Shown piece after piece: positions 17,244 through 26,240 of a stretch of DNA of 64,000 nucleotides (positions are counted from its first letter, which is position 1; the number at the start of each line of letters is the position of its first letter). Below the pieces are notes generated by a model. It worked only from the letters and a program-made list of their open reading frames with translations, searched no databases and was not told the origin of the DNA. The DNA lies in contig NZ_AP014510.1 in the NCBI RefSeq assembly GCF_000828675.1, positions 1,817,413 through 1,881,412 of the forward strand, given 5' to 3'. The position numbers and the translations under genes were made by a program. Source of the DNA: Thermotoga profunda AZM34c06. Its GTDB lineage: Bacteria > Thermotogota > Thermotogae > Thermotogales > DSM-5069.

Positions 17244-20200
17244 ATGAATAAAAAGCAAATTTCAGCAAGATGCTTGATTTTCTTGTTGATTTTTCTTATG
17301 ACACCTGTGTTGACATTTGGTAATTCTTTTGAATCCTTCACACATCTTCAGGTTAGTCTGGGTTCATTGCTGGATTTAGTGGTTTCTAACAGTACGTTGG
17401 TACTACTTTTTCATTCAGAACAAGATTATATTCTTCAAGTTATCAAGGAGCCCGAAGGAACTTTGTTGTGGCAAAAATCCTATAGTGAGATATACACAAA
17501 TATTCAGCCAGTAAGAATTATTGGACAATGGCTGGTTTTTTATGGGAAAGAGAAGTCATCAGATTTTGAGCGAACCTATGTACTTGATCTATATACTGGT
17601 GAAGATCCTTATTCAAATTACAATCAAGACTTCTTGAGGCGTATGGAACCTGTCGTGGGATATTTTGATAATCGACTTGTCTTGAAAGGCGCAGCCGATT
17701 TCTATGTTCTTGATCTAAATACGAAAAACTGGTTCAAAGATGATCTGATAAGAGGAAAATCCTTTGTAGCTTTAGTTGGCGAGAAAATAGTTTTCGTAGA
17801 TAAGAAAAACAAAAAGCCCTTACTTTTTTCATTGAAAGATGGTTCAATTGAATGGACAAACCAAAGGTTTTCTCAAGAAGTAATTGATTTTCTTTCAAAT
17901 GAGCCTTTGTACCAAGATAACATCTCTTTGAAAGCCTTTCCAATTTTATTGGCTTCGAAAAAAGGTCTTAAAACCACACCTACACGCTTTCTCTTACTCA
18001 AAGAAGACGGAACGTGTAAAATCTTTGAAACTCAGAATTTGATGTTGACAAGAGAAAAGTGGAGGATAATTTTCCAAGATGCCATTGGATCTGGGAGAAA
18101 CTCCATTCTTGTAGTTGGACTTCGTCCAGATACACCATCGATCGCTGATAGAATGATGCTTTTAAGTTTTGATTCAAATGGCAATCTTTTGGCATACAGG
18201 GATTTTGGGTACGTGAATCTTCATTACATAGGATTAGATCAATCGAATAGACTGACCATGGTATATGGTGATTATCAAGATGATTTTCGTGTTAAAAGTT
18301 TTGATGCCACTTTGAATTTGATTTTTGAAAAAGACTACAGTTCTTCTTTGGTCGCAAATGATATCAGTGTACAAAAGGATAGAGATCTATACATGTGGAC
18401 TTTTTGCAAAATGGGTGAAGGTGAAAAAGGTGCGAATACAGTTGTTGGAATCGATAGATACAATGGACAGATAACTGCTTTTTATCCTTTCTCAGAAGAA
18501 TTGGGATATTTTAGAAATGGCGGTATAAATTCTTCGCATTTATTTGTTTCATTCGAATCACAGGAGAAGGTGACGGTCTTTCGCATACCATTAGAAAACA
18601 AAGGCTGGTGGAATGCCACGTTGAAGGTTTCTGAACCAATCTACCCCGATTCGACCGTTGAAGTGATTTATTCACCGACTTTGGCAACTCTTTCCGCAAA
18701 TGCTGGTATAATCTCACAGAATAACCTCTGGACGACACCGCATGATCCAGGAACATATATTCTCACATTGACAATGGGACAATTGAAACAAGATTTCGTA
18801 GTAAAGGTTTCGGAGTATGACTTTACTCTAAACATTCCAGAGTTTGTGTACACCGACAGTACCATCGAAATTTCATGTACTCCAGATATAGCTCAATTAA
18901 CAGCAAACGCAGGCACAATCGTTGGAAAAAATACCTGGAAGACACCTTTTGAACCAGGGGTCTATGTTCTGACCTTGAAAACTGAAAGAACAAGCCGTGA
19001 ATTCACAGTGAATGTATTGCCAAAGGACACAGATGGTGATGGTATAAACGACTGGGTGGAATATCTTCAAGGTACAGATATCAACAATTCAAATACAGAT
19101 TGGGATATTCTGTCTGATGCAGATGATCTTTCACCGAGTATTGATCCATCAGAACCAGTGCTTAAAGAACTCCAGGAGCCAGGCATGGTTCGTGTTGAAC
19201 AGCCTGTTGTTTTTTATGGATTACACGGTTGGGTGGATATTTATACCATGGATCTATCTTCTATGGATTTAGTCTACCTAAGGCGATCTGAATCAGATGG
19301 TGTCAGGCACAGCAAGATGAATGAAGATAGTTATAGAAAAAATTTAGATCATCTCTTTGAGTCGGAGAATTTCACAGTATACGATTTAAAAAAGAGCAAT
19401 ATATTTCAACTATCATGGTCTTCCAAACCAGATTACAGATCTGAATTTCAGTATTTCTACCTTGCCGATATTCTTCATCACAACGAGTACAGGTTTTATT
19501 ACGATTTTCTGCAAGATTTTAGAATTGTATGCATGAAAAACAACAAAGAAATTAGATATCCAGATCCATATCAGTTCTATCGCTATATACTCTATCCCAT
19601 CAGGTTAGTCCCAGGTTATAGGGCAAAACTCTCTGTCCAGTTCGCAGATTTCTCGATGTACAGTGATTTGAATTATCTTGATGATTCTCACTACAAAATA
19701 CCAGGGTTTCTCTATTCATTCTATGCTTCGAACAATTTCGATGATGATAAAAATCTGCCTTATCACCAAGGTCTGACTATAGCATTGATTGAGAAACCTG
19801 GGATCTTTCATTTTGTCATAGAGATTCCAGCTGACAAAGCCGTGCATGGCTTTAGTTATTTGAAAATCACGCCTATCTGGGTGGAAAAAAATGGAAGTTC
19901 GGTTTCATACATCCCCATGTTTCCAAAATGGAATATAACTGGTATTGTCCGTGAAACGATCTATTTGCAGGACAGTTTTGGTAATAGCAGGGTAATGCGT
20001 GAGGAATTTGATAGTTTCGAAGCGCTTGCCAGCGGAATTATGTCTCAGCGGGACTTTGCAGCTTCAGGTGATGTCAAGACGAGTTCTGAATGGTTTGGAA
20101 TCTTGCAAAAAGATCCCAGTTCTGAAAAAAACAGTATCACCGCTATGGAAGTGTTTCAGACGGTTGGAATGATTACAACAAAATCCGCTGAATTTGGTAA

Positions 20201-20954
20201 GAAGGTCTGTTCTTTGACTGAAGCAAGTGTTAAGTCAGTTTATAAAATCGATGATCTTGATAAATTACCAGGCGATCATTGGGCGAAATCCAATAAATTT
20301 TCGAACATAAAATCAGGGCTCGAGGTCGTGACCGGTGCTGTCTCTATTGTGACAAATGGTTATCAAGCATGGGTTGCATTCAAAGAGGGTGATTATGTAA
20401 AAGTCGGATATTATGCACTCAAGTCAGTGTCTTCAGCAGTTGGAGCAGCGCCCGAATTGGTCAACCTTGCCAAATCAAATCTTGGTTACGCTGGTAAGGC
20501 AACAAAACTCGGTGTAATCGCTACAAAGAAAGGCCAAGTCGCACTTGCCATTGCAACTGGTGCAATCGAAGTTGGTTATGATATTTACAATTTCTCAACT
20601 ACCGATGATCCAATCATGAAAACCGCTTATGGTGAAAGGATAGCCGCCGATACCATTGACACGGCGATATCGGTATTTGCAGAGTTATATCCGCCTTTGA
20701 AGGCCGCACAAATAGTCTGGTCTGTTGAGATAGAAATATATTCGTGGTTTTTCGGAGAAGACCTTGCATACAAGGTTGCCAAGTCTCCTGGCACGGCTTT
20801 GGTGTTCATGTGGGAGTATTTTGTGACTGCTGTACCTTCGCAATTTGCTGAAGAGGCTTATGAAGCAGCGAAAGGTTCATTGATGGAGTTAATTCAAAGG
20901 CACAATGAAGCCAAGGTGGGTAGTATAGCGATCTTCGTTGATCCGCAATTGTGA
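17244..20954 (+). CDS. Very large secreted multidomain protein, function unknown
   Basis: A 1236-residue protein with a signal peptide (about residues 1-26, hydrophobic core LIFLLIFLMTPVLTF). Residues ~30-450 are beta-rich with recurring short strands of the kind seen in PQQ-like propellers. Residues ~455-593 hold two tandem Ig-like repeats of about 75 residues that resemble each other (STVEVIYSPTLATLSANAG and STIEISCTPDIAQLTANAG). Next comes a calcium-binding thrombospondin-type-3-like stretch (DTDGDGINDWVEYLQGTD, ~595-630). Residues ~640-960 are a beta-rich region without a name. The last ~230 residues switch to Ala/Gly/Val-rich helices. I recognise no catalytic site. GTAAGGAGGGG precedes the ATG. 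The IS605 remnant begins almost at its stop codon. Adhesion, toxin-like or structural roles are all possible. Confidence 0.75.
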   Translation: MNKKQISARCLIFLLIFLMTPVLTFGNSFESFTHLQVSLGSLLDLVVSNSTLVLLFHSEQDYILQVIKEPEGTLLWQKSYSEIYTNIQPVRIIGQWLVFYGKEKSSDFERTYVLDLYTGEDPYSNYNQDFLRRMEPVVGYFDNRLVLKGAADFYVLDLNTKNWFKDDLIRGKSFVALVGEKIVFVDKKNKKPLLFSLKDGSIEWTNQRFSQEVIDFLSNEPLYQDNISLKAFPILLASKKGLKTTPTRFLLLKEDGTCKIFETQNLMLTREKWRIIFQDAIGSGRNSILVVGLRPDTPSIADRMMLLSFDSNGNLLAYRDFGYVNLHYIGLDQSNRLTMVYGDYQDDFRVKSFDATLNLIFEKDYSSSLVANDISVQKDRDLYMWTFCKMGEGEKGANTVVGIDRYNGQITAFYPFSEELGYFRNGGINSSHLFVSFESQEKVTVFRIPLENKGWWNATLKVSEPIYPDSTVEVIYSPTLATLSANAGIISQNNLWTTPHDPGTYILTLTMGQLKQDFVVKVSEYDFTLNIPEFVYTDSTIEISCTPDIAQLTANAGTIVGKNTWKTPFEPGVYVLTLKTERTSREFTVNVLPKDTDGDGINDWVEYLQGTDINNSNTDWDILSDADDLSPSIDPSEPVLKELQEPGMVRVEQPVVFYGLHGWVDIYTMDLSSMDLVYLRRSESDGVRHSKMNEDSYRKNLDHLFESENFTVYDLKKSNIFQLSWSSKPDYRSEFQYFYLADILHHNEYRFYYDFLQDFRIVCMKNNKEIRYPDPYQFYRYILYPIRLVPGYRAKLSVQFADFSMYSDLNYLDDSHYKIPGFLYSFYASNNFDDDKNLPYHQGLTIALIEKPGIFHFVIEIPADKAVHGFSYLKITPIWVEKNGSSVSYIPMFPKWNITGIVRETIYLQDSFGNSRVMREEFDSFEALASGIMSQRDFAASGDVKTSSEWFGILQKDPSSEKNSITAMEVFQTVGMITTKSAEFGKKVCSLTEASVKSVYKIDDLDKLPGDHWAKSNKFSNIKSGLEVVTGAVSIVTNGYQAWVAFKEGDYVKVGYYALKSVSSAVGAAPELVNLAKSNLGYAGKATKLGVIATKKGQVALAIATGAIEVGYDIYNFSTTDDPIMKTAYGERIAADTIDTAISVFAELYPPLKAAQIVWSVEIEIYSWFFGEDLAYKVAKSPGTALVFMWEYFVTAVPSQFAEEAYEAAKGSLMELIQRHNEAKVGSIAIFVDPQL

Positions 20955-21068
20955 GATAATTTACAGAAACAAGCCAGAAAGCACATCACATTCATAGGAT
21001 TGTGATGAATGGCTGTAAGAAATTTAAAACACAAGCTGTGGTATAAAGTACTATAAGGAGCTGGTTAT

Positions 21069-21475
21069 GTGACAAAAGCCGAAAAAATCAGGCAATCGAG
21101 ACTTGAAACCATCAAGAAGATGCCATGAAGCAATGGCATCAAGGCAAGTTCTCAAAGTCTGTCCAGTACAGTGGTATTGGGTCAATCAAAAGGAGATTGG
21201 GCTACAATCTTCGAACCCAAGTCCACGTACTGGACAGATTTCAGCCAACAACCAAGACATGTAGTAACTGTGGGACAAAAATCGATATTGCACTCAGCGA
21301 AAGAACGTTTAATTGTCCAAACTGTAGATTAAGTATTGATCGTGATTTAAACTCAGCCTATAACATGTTGAGATTCGTAGGGCTGGACCGGCCCGAAGTA
21401 ACGCCTGTGGAGAAGGAGACCACTGTCAGGATATTTGGAGAAAATCCAAATGTCCTGATAAGTTTCCTTCGATGA
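21069..21475 (+). pseudogene. tnpB: Truncated tnpB (OrfB), internal deletion and frameshift
   Basis: GTG 21069 begins a 19-residue reading MTKAEKIRQSRLETIKKMP that looks like a TnpB N terminus and ends at TGA 21126-21128. The overlapping ATG at 21125 (other frame) opens 116 residues equal to a TnpB C terminus: FQPTTKTCSNCGTK, FNCPNCRLSIDRDLNSAYNML, with both zinc-ribbon CxxC pairs and the final catalytic Asp region (DRDLNSA). The RuvC-I and RuvC-II regions are missing, so it cannot act as a nuclease. Typical TnpB is ~400 residues. Confidence 0.85.
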
Positions 21476-21516
21476 AGCAGGAAGCCCATCTCCTTCAGAG
21501 GATGGGAGGAGGTCAC
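21400..21516 (+). ncRNA. Candidate omega-RNA (reRNA) scaffold at the IS605 right end
   Basis: In intact elements the omega-RNA covers the 3' end of tnpB and the right end, with the guide just outside. Here the scaffold-like hairpin CCCATC (21485-21490) with GATGGG (21501-21506) and the tail AGGAGGTCAC (21507-21516) are retained. The would-be guide starts at 21517 (GGTGGAGTTAGCTCGA). The 5' boundary is approximate. Without a TnpB in cis it would only work with a TnpB from elsewhere in the genome. Confidence 0.4.
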
Positions 21517-21536
21517 GGTGGAGTTAGCTCGAAGTT

Positions 21537-21565
21537 TTGAATAAATTGGACACAAATGGTACAAT
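21537..21565 (+). promoter_or_regulatory. Sigma70 promoter of dihydrolipoamide dehydrogenase
   Basis: TTGAAT (21537-21542), a 17-base spacer and TACAAT (21560-21565), about 28 bases before the start codon. The promoter lies just outside the IS605 right end. Confidence 0.78.
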
Positions 21566-21592
21566 TTCTTTGTCATGTCATAGGAGGTGATT

Positions 21593-22951
21593 GTGTTGTA
21601 CGATGCAGTTATTATTGGTGCTGGACCAGGTGGTTATGTCGCCGCGATAAAACTTTCGCAGAAAGGTAAAAAGGTCGCCTTGGTGGAAAAATCCTTTGTC
21701 GGTGGTACATGTACAAATTGGGGATGTATACCGACAAAAGCGCTTTTGAGCAGCACTCATCTTTATCTGGAAATCACAGAAAAATCAAAACAATTGGGTG
21801 TGAATGTAGAAAATGTGCAATACGATTTTTCCACGATGAAAAACCACATGAACAAGGTCGTCACGATGTCCAGAAAAGGCATCGAGTATCTATTGAAAAA
21901 ATACAATGTGGAATTGATAAATGGCGAAGCGACGATCGAATCTCCTAATCTTGTTAAGGTAGCAGATACAAAACTTGAAGCAAAAAATATTGTTATCGCG
22001 ACGGGTTCTTATCCGGCACTTATACCGCCTTTTGATAAAGTGCCGAATATCTGGACGAGTGATGATGTTTTCAAAATGGAAAAATTACCAGAGAGTATTT
22101 TAATAGTCGGTGGAGGGGTGATAGGTGTTGAGTTTGCAACCTTTTTCTCCACCCTGAAAGTACCAGTTACCATCGTTGAACTCATGGAACACATACTTCC
22201 AACAGAAGATAAAGATGTAGCGGAGATCATCGCCAAATCACTTAGAAAAAAGGAAGTTCAGATATATGAATCTTCGAAGGTTATTGATGTTCAAGCAACA
22301 GATGAAGGTTTTAAATGTTTGATAGAGACCAAGGAAGGGACCATAGAAAAGACTGTGCAGAAAGTCCTTGTCTCTGTTGGAAGAAGACCAAAGATTGGTG
22401 AAGATGTGAAGAAACTTGGTATTGAGATACAAAGGGGCATTAAAACAAACCAAAAGATGCAAACTAATATTCCGAATATCTATGCAATCGGTGATGTGAG
22501 AGGTCAAATAATGCTGGCTCATGTCGCGATGTATGAGGGTGTCGTTGCCGCGAAAAATATCTGCGGTGAAGAGGCATATATGGATTATTCTGCCGTACCG
22601 AGCGTTATATTCTCAAATCCGGAGGTCGCAAGCGTAGGAATCCGTGAGAAAGATGCAGATCCTTCAAAGGTCAAAATCTTTTCATTCCCGTTGAGTGCAA
22701 ATGGTAGGGCAAGAACGATACTTGAAAGAGAAGGATTTGTCAAAGTCATAGCAGAAAAAGAGACGAAAAAGATTTTGGGTATGACAATCGTGGGACCATC
22801 CGCGACTGATATGATAATGGAAGGTGTGATAGCCATCAAAAATGGACTGAATGCAAAAGAATTAGAGGAATCTATCCACCCACATCCAACTTTGACGGAG
22901 ACGATTCTCGGTGCCATGGAAGGTATCGTTGAGATGCCAATACATCTATAA
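21593..22951 (+). CDS. lpdA: Dihydrolipoamide dehydrogenase
   Basis: FAD flavoprotein of ~452 residues that reoxidises dihydrolipoamide with NAD+, as the E3 or L component of 2-oxoacid dehydrogenase or glycine-cleavage complexes. The FAD motif GAGPGGYVAA, the redox-active disulfide GGTCTNWGCIPTK, the NAD-binding GGGVIGVEFA, the second FAD motif YAIGDV and the C-terminal active-site HPHPTLTE are intact. AGGAGG (21582-21587) is 5 bases from GTG 21593; TTG 21596 is an equally good start. No other complex component is adjacent. A terminator follows, but the next oxidoreductase genes have no obvious promoter of their own. Confidence 0.93.
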   Translation: MLYDAVIIGAGPGGYVAAIKLSQKGKKVALVEKSFVGGTCTNWGCIPTKALLSSTHLYLEITEKSKQLGVNVENVQYDFSTMKNHMNKVVTMSRKGIEYLLKKYNVELINGEATIESPNLVKVADTKLEAKNIVIATGSYPALIPPFDKVPNIWTSDDVFKMEKLPESILIVGGGVIGVEFATFFSTLKVPVTIVELMEHILPTEDKDVAEIIAKSLRKKEVQIYESSKVIDVQATDEGFKCLIETKEGTIEKTVQKVLVSVGRRPKIGEDVKKLGIEIQRGIKTNQKMQTNIPNIYAIGDVRGQIMLAHVAMYEGVVAAKNICGEEAYMDYSAVPSVIFSNPEVASVGIREKDADPSKVKIFSFPLSANGRARTILEREGFVKVIAEKETKKILGMTIVGPSATDMIMEGVIAIKNGLNAKELEESIHPHPTLTETILGAMEGIVEMPIHL

Positions 22952-22954
22952 TAA

Positions 22955-22975
22955 AAAGGGGGCTATGCCCCCTTT
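22955..22975 (+). terminator. Terminator or attenuator hairpin after lpdA
   Basis: AAAGGGGGC and GCCCCCTTT form a 9-bp stem with a TAT loop. The T run is short (TTTAT), so partial read-through to the genes at 22999 onward is possible. Confidence 0.75.
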
Positions 22976-22998
22976 ATACATCTATGGAGGTGGTGATT

Positions 22999-23307
22999 TT
23001 GCGCAGAATATTGGCTCATCCAATCTTGGATGTCGAAAAGCCAAAGGTTGTGAAGTTTTTCTTTGAAGGCAAGGAGCTTGAAGCTTTTGAAGGCGAAACG
23101 ATAGCTGCAGCACTTGTCGCAAATGGTGTAGATGTCTTTGGACGGACGGAACATTCAAGACCAAGAGGATTCTACTGTGCCATAGGTAAATGTTCATCAT
23201 GCTTGATGATTGTCGACGGTGTATCCAATGTGAGGAGTTGTATCACGCTTGTGAAGGAAGGCATGCAGGTGAAACGGCAGATTGGTAGAGGTGAAATAAC
23301 ATGGTGA
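22999..23307 (+). CDS. [2Fe-2S] subunit of an amine/amino-acid dehydrogenase (SoxA/HcnA-like)
   Basis: A ~102-residue ferredoxin-like protein with a plant-type [2Fe-2S] site: FYCAIGKCSSC and a later RSC (C-x4-C-x2-C...C). It matches the small subunit or N-terminal part of heteromeric sarcosine oxidase, HcnA and octopine/proline dehydrogenases. An ATG at 22984 is part of the ribosome site (GGAGG 22986-22990); TTG 22999, 8 bases downstream, is the likely start. It overlaps the next gene by 7 bases, so it forms a complex with the two flavoproteins that follow. Confidence 0.87.
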   Translation: MRRILAHPILDVEKPKVVKFFFEGKELEAFEGETIAAALVANGVDVFGRTEHSRPRGFYCAIGKCSSCLMIVDGVSNVRSCITLVKEGMQVKRQIGRGEITW

Positions 23308-25100
23308 AAACAGATTTCTTGATAATTGGAGGTGGACCTGCTGGTTTAAGTGCTGCAATTGAAACAGGTAAAAGAAATATAAAGACACTGGTTATTGATG
23401 AAGGTGTAGAACTCGGTGGGCAGTTGGTTAAACAGACACATAAATTTTTTGGACACGAGGGATTCTATGCATCAGTTAGAGGTTTTGAAATAGCAAAAAA
23501 ACTGGTTTCACAGCTGAATGAAAATGTTGTGATTATGAAACAAACAACTGTAACTGGTATATATGAAGATGTCATTACCGCCTACGATAGAGAGAAAGAT
23601 AGTGTTATTGAAATAGAACCAAAGTATATTCTCATCTCTGTTGGTGCAAGTGAACGTTTCATTCCATTTGAAAATAACCATCTTCCTGGTGTGTACGGCG
23701 CTGGAGCGGTACAGACACTGATGAATCAGTTCAGAGTCCTACCTGGCAAGAGAATCTTAATGATCGGTTCTGGAAATATCGGTTTGATCGTTTCATATCA
23801 ACTTCTACAAGCAGGTGCACAGGTTAAGGCGATTGTCGAGATAGCAGACAAAGTTGGAGGTTATCAAGTTCATGCGGCAAAGGTGAAAAGATTTGGTGTT
23901 CCTATACTGCTCAGGCACACGATCAAAAAAGCAATCGGAGAAGAAAAAGTCGAAGGTGCCGTGATAGGACAAGTCGATGACAGGTTCAACATAATCCCTG
24001 GTACTGAGAGAGAATTCGCCGTCGATGTGATATGTGTGGCAGTAGGACTTGTACCGTCAGTTGAACTTGCTCAAATGGCTGGTGTGAAGATCGAATACAT
24101 TCCAGAGCTTGGAGGATATGTACCCTATAGGGATAGAGAAATGAGGACTAATATTAAAAACATCTTTGTTGCAGGAGATCTTGCGGGAATCGAAGAGGCA
24201 ACAACTGCCATGATAGAAGGTAGAATAGCAGGACTTGTTGTTGCAAGAGAATTGACAGGTACAGATCAGCCAGATCTTGAAAGGATGCAACAAGAGCTGA
24301 TTGAATTTAGATCTGGACCATTTTCAGATAAAGTTCGAAAGGGATTGGAAAGATTTTTCTCACAACAAATAGTGAGTTATTCTAAAGATGGACAAAAAGA
24401 TTTGGGACCAACTGGAAAACTAAGACCCATAATAGAGTGTTATGAAAATATACCGTGTAACCCATGCCAAACATCTTGTCCTTCTGGTGCAATTGATGTA
24501 CCTGGCAATATAAACAGTTTGCCAATCGTTGATTATTCAAAATGTACTGGTTGTGGAATATGCGTGATGAAATGCCCAGGCCTTGCCATCTTTATGGTTC
24601 AGGAAAATTTCCAACCTGGTAAAGACTTGGTTGTCTTACCTTACGAATTCTTACCTTTACCGGAGAAAGGTCAAAAGGTCATCGCACTCGATCGAGATGG
24701 GAAAGATGTTGCACAGGCAGAGGTTTTAAAGGTTATCAAATCAGCCAACAAAACTAATTTAATTCATATTGTGGTGCCAGCTGGTTTAGCGCAGAAAGTC
24801 AGAAGTTTTCGCATCCCACAAAAAGCTGATTCACTTGTTTGTAGATGCGAAGAGATAACTGTTGAAGAAATTGAAAAGGCAATAGATGAAGGTTACACAG
24901 ACTATGAAGAACTCAAAAGATACCTGAGGATCGGAATGGGACCATGCGGTGGGAGAACTTGTAGAACAATCACGCTCGGAATACTTTCAAAAAAGACAGG
25001 AAAGAGCTTAAAGGAGATAAGTTGCGGCACATTCAGACCACCTTCGATGCCGGTGAAATTTGATTCGATCATCAAGGGAGAGATTGAACATGAAAAATGA
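23301..25100 (+). CDS. FAD/NAD-binding Fe-S oxidoreductase, alpha-like subunit
   Basis: A 599-residue flavoprotein. Residues 1-330 form an FAD/NAD(P) disulfide-reductase-like fold (GGGPAGLSAA; second Rossmann MIGSGNIGLI; FVAGDLAGI). Residues ~385-430 form a ferredoxin-like insertion with CNPCQTSCP and CTGCGICVMKCP. Residues ~513-555 form a BFD-like [2Fe-2S] domain (VCRCEE ... GPCGGRTCR). This order resembles HcnB or the alpha subunit of archaeal proline dehydrogenase PDH1, extended by the ferredoxin module. The first ferredoxin motif lacks its leading cysteine (NIPCNPC). It probably passes electrons from the DAO-type subunit to an acceptor. Confidence 0.88.
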   Translation: MVKTDFLIIGGGPAGLSAAIETGKRNIKTLVIDEGVELGGQLVKQTHKFFGHEGFYASVRGFEIAKKLVSQLNENVVIMKQTTVTGIYEDVITAYDREKDSVIEIEPKYILISVGASERFIPFENNHLPGVYGAGAVQTLMNQFRVLPGKRILMIGSGNIGLIVSYQLLQAGAQVKAIVEIADKVGGYQVHAAKVKRFGVPILLRHTIKKAIGEEKVEGAVIGQVDDRFNIIPGTEREFAVDVICVAVGLVPSVELAQMAGVKIEYIPELGGYVPYRDREMRTNIKNIFVAGDLAGIEEATTAMIEGRIAGLVVARELTGTDQPDLERMQQELIEFRSGPFSDKVRKGLERFFSQQIVSYSKDGQKDLGPTGKLRPIIECYENIPCNPCQTSCPSGAIDVPGNINSLPIVDYSKCTGCGICVMKCPGLAIFMVQENFQPGKDLVVLPYEFLPLPEKGQKVIALDRDGKDVAQAEVLKVIKSANKTNLIHIVVPAGLAQKVRSFRIPQKADSLVCRCEEITVEEIEKAIDEGYTDYEELKRYLRIGMGPCGGRTCRTITLGILSKKTGKSLKEISCGTFRPPSMPVKFDSIIKGEIEHEK

Positions 25101-26229
25101 ATATAAAGTAGCTATCATAGGTGGAGGAATAGTTGGTTGTTCGATAGCTTACCACCTTGCAAAATTCGGTGAGAGTGATGTAGTGGTCTTTGAAAAAAGT
25201 TATTTAAGTTCAGGTTCAACGGGACGATGTGCAGGTGGGATAAGGCAACAATGGAGCTCACCAAATAACGTGATATTAGCCATGAGAAGTGTTTCACTCT
25301 TCGAAAAACTCTCACAAGAGACAGGTGTTGATATAGAGTACGAGCAAGGAGGATATTTAGTTCTTTCCTACGATGATCAAGAAGCCGCACAATTTGAGAA
25401 AAACGTTGAAATGCAAAGGGGACTCGGATTAGATGTTCAAATTCTCACACCAAAGCAAGTCAAAGAGAGATACCCATATATCGATGTCGATGGAGTTAGA
25501 TTGGCAACCTTCTGTCAGAAAGATGGTCATGCAAATCCACATCTTGCAAACTTCGCATATGCAAAAGCCGCACGAAGACTGGGTGTAGATATTTTGACAC
25601 ATACTGAAGTCATCGCAGTTGAGGTGCTCAAAGATGGGTTTGAATTGTTCACAAACAAAGGTATAGTAAGATCTCAAATATTGATAAATGCAGCTGGGCC
25701 TTATTCGAGAGAGATTGGAAAAATGGTTGGTGTGGATCTTCCAACAGAGAGTTATAGACATCAAATAATGGTTACAGAGGCTGTGAAGAATTTCTTTGAT
25801 CCCATGGCTATAAGTTTTTCTGGTAATTTTTATATGAGACAAACAAAACATGGGCAGTTCATCATGGGCCAAGGTGATATAGATGAAAAACCCGGTATAA
25901 ACAACGATGTCACCTATAAATTTGAGAAAGAGATGGCAAAAAAAATGAGCAAAATTTTTCCTTTCTTATCAAAGTTGAGAATAGTGCGTCACTGGTCTGG
26001 TCACTATAACATGTCACCCGATGCTCAACCGATCATAGGAGAGTCCCCAAAGGTTCCCAATTTCTATTACGCAGTGGGTTTCAGTGGTCATGGTTTCATG
26101 CTCGCACCAGCAGTTGGTGAAGCACTGGCACAGATGATATTGTATGGCAAAACATTGCACGTAGATATAAGCGAGTTGAATCTCGATAGATTTGAAAAAG
26201 GCGTGGTACGTGAGAAAAATGTAGTTTAG
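25090..26229 (+). CDS. DAO-type FAD oxidoreductase, catalytic beta-like subunit
   Basis: A 379-residue D-amino-acid-oxidase/sarcosine-oxidase-fold flavoprotein, the probable catalytic subunit of the three-gene complex. The dinucleotide motif AIIGGGIVGCSIAYHLA opens it. SSGSTGRCAGGIRQQW carries the conserved flavin-contacting region, and GHYNMSPDAQPIIG plus YYAVGFSGHGFMLAPAVGE close it. ATG 25090 overlaps the end of the alpha-like gene by 11 bases. Candidate substrates known for relatives are L-proline, sarcosine, glycine betaine derivatives, opines and glycerol-3-phosphate; the sequence alone does not choose. Confidence 0.87.
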   Translation: MKNEYKVAIIGGGIVGCSIAYHLAKFGESDVVVFEKSYLSSGSTGRCAGGIRQQWSSPNNVILAMRSVSLFEKLSQETGVDIEYEQGGYLVLSYDDQEAAQFEKNVEMQRGLGLDVQILTPKQVKERYPYIDVDGVRLATFCQKDGHANPHLANFAYAKAARRLGVDILTHTEVIAVEVLKDGFELFTNKGIVRSQILINAAGPYSREIGKMVGVDLPTESYRHQIMVTEAVKNFFDPMAISFSGNFYMRQTKHGQFIMGQGDIDEKPGINNDVTYKFEKEMAKKMSKIFPFLSKLRIVRHWSGHYNMSPDAQPIIGESPKVPNFYYAVGFSGHGFMLAPAVGEALAQMILYGKTLHVDISELNLDRFEKGVVREKNVV

Positions 26230-26240
26230 GAGGAAATAAT

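Larger units (their letters stand above)
20965..21516 (+). mobile_element. Internally deleted IS200/IS605-type element
   Basis: About 550 bases. The left side has a hairpin (CATCACA 20984-20990 with TGTGATG 21001-21007) as in subterminal left ends. The right side has the conserved GAAGCAGGAAGCCCATC hairpin region (21475-21516) typical of IS605 right ends. Between them lie the first 19 codons and the last ~116 codons of a TnpB (OrfB) gene, so most of tnpB is deleted. A TTTAC at 20960-20964 is a possible target/TAM sequence. No tnpA is present. The exact left boundary is inferred. Confidence 0.7.
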
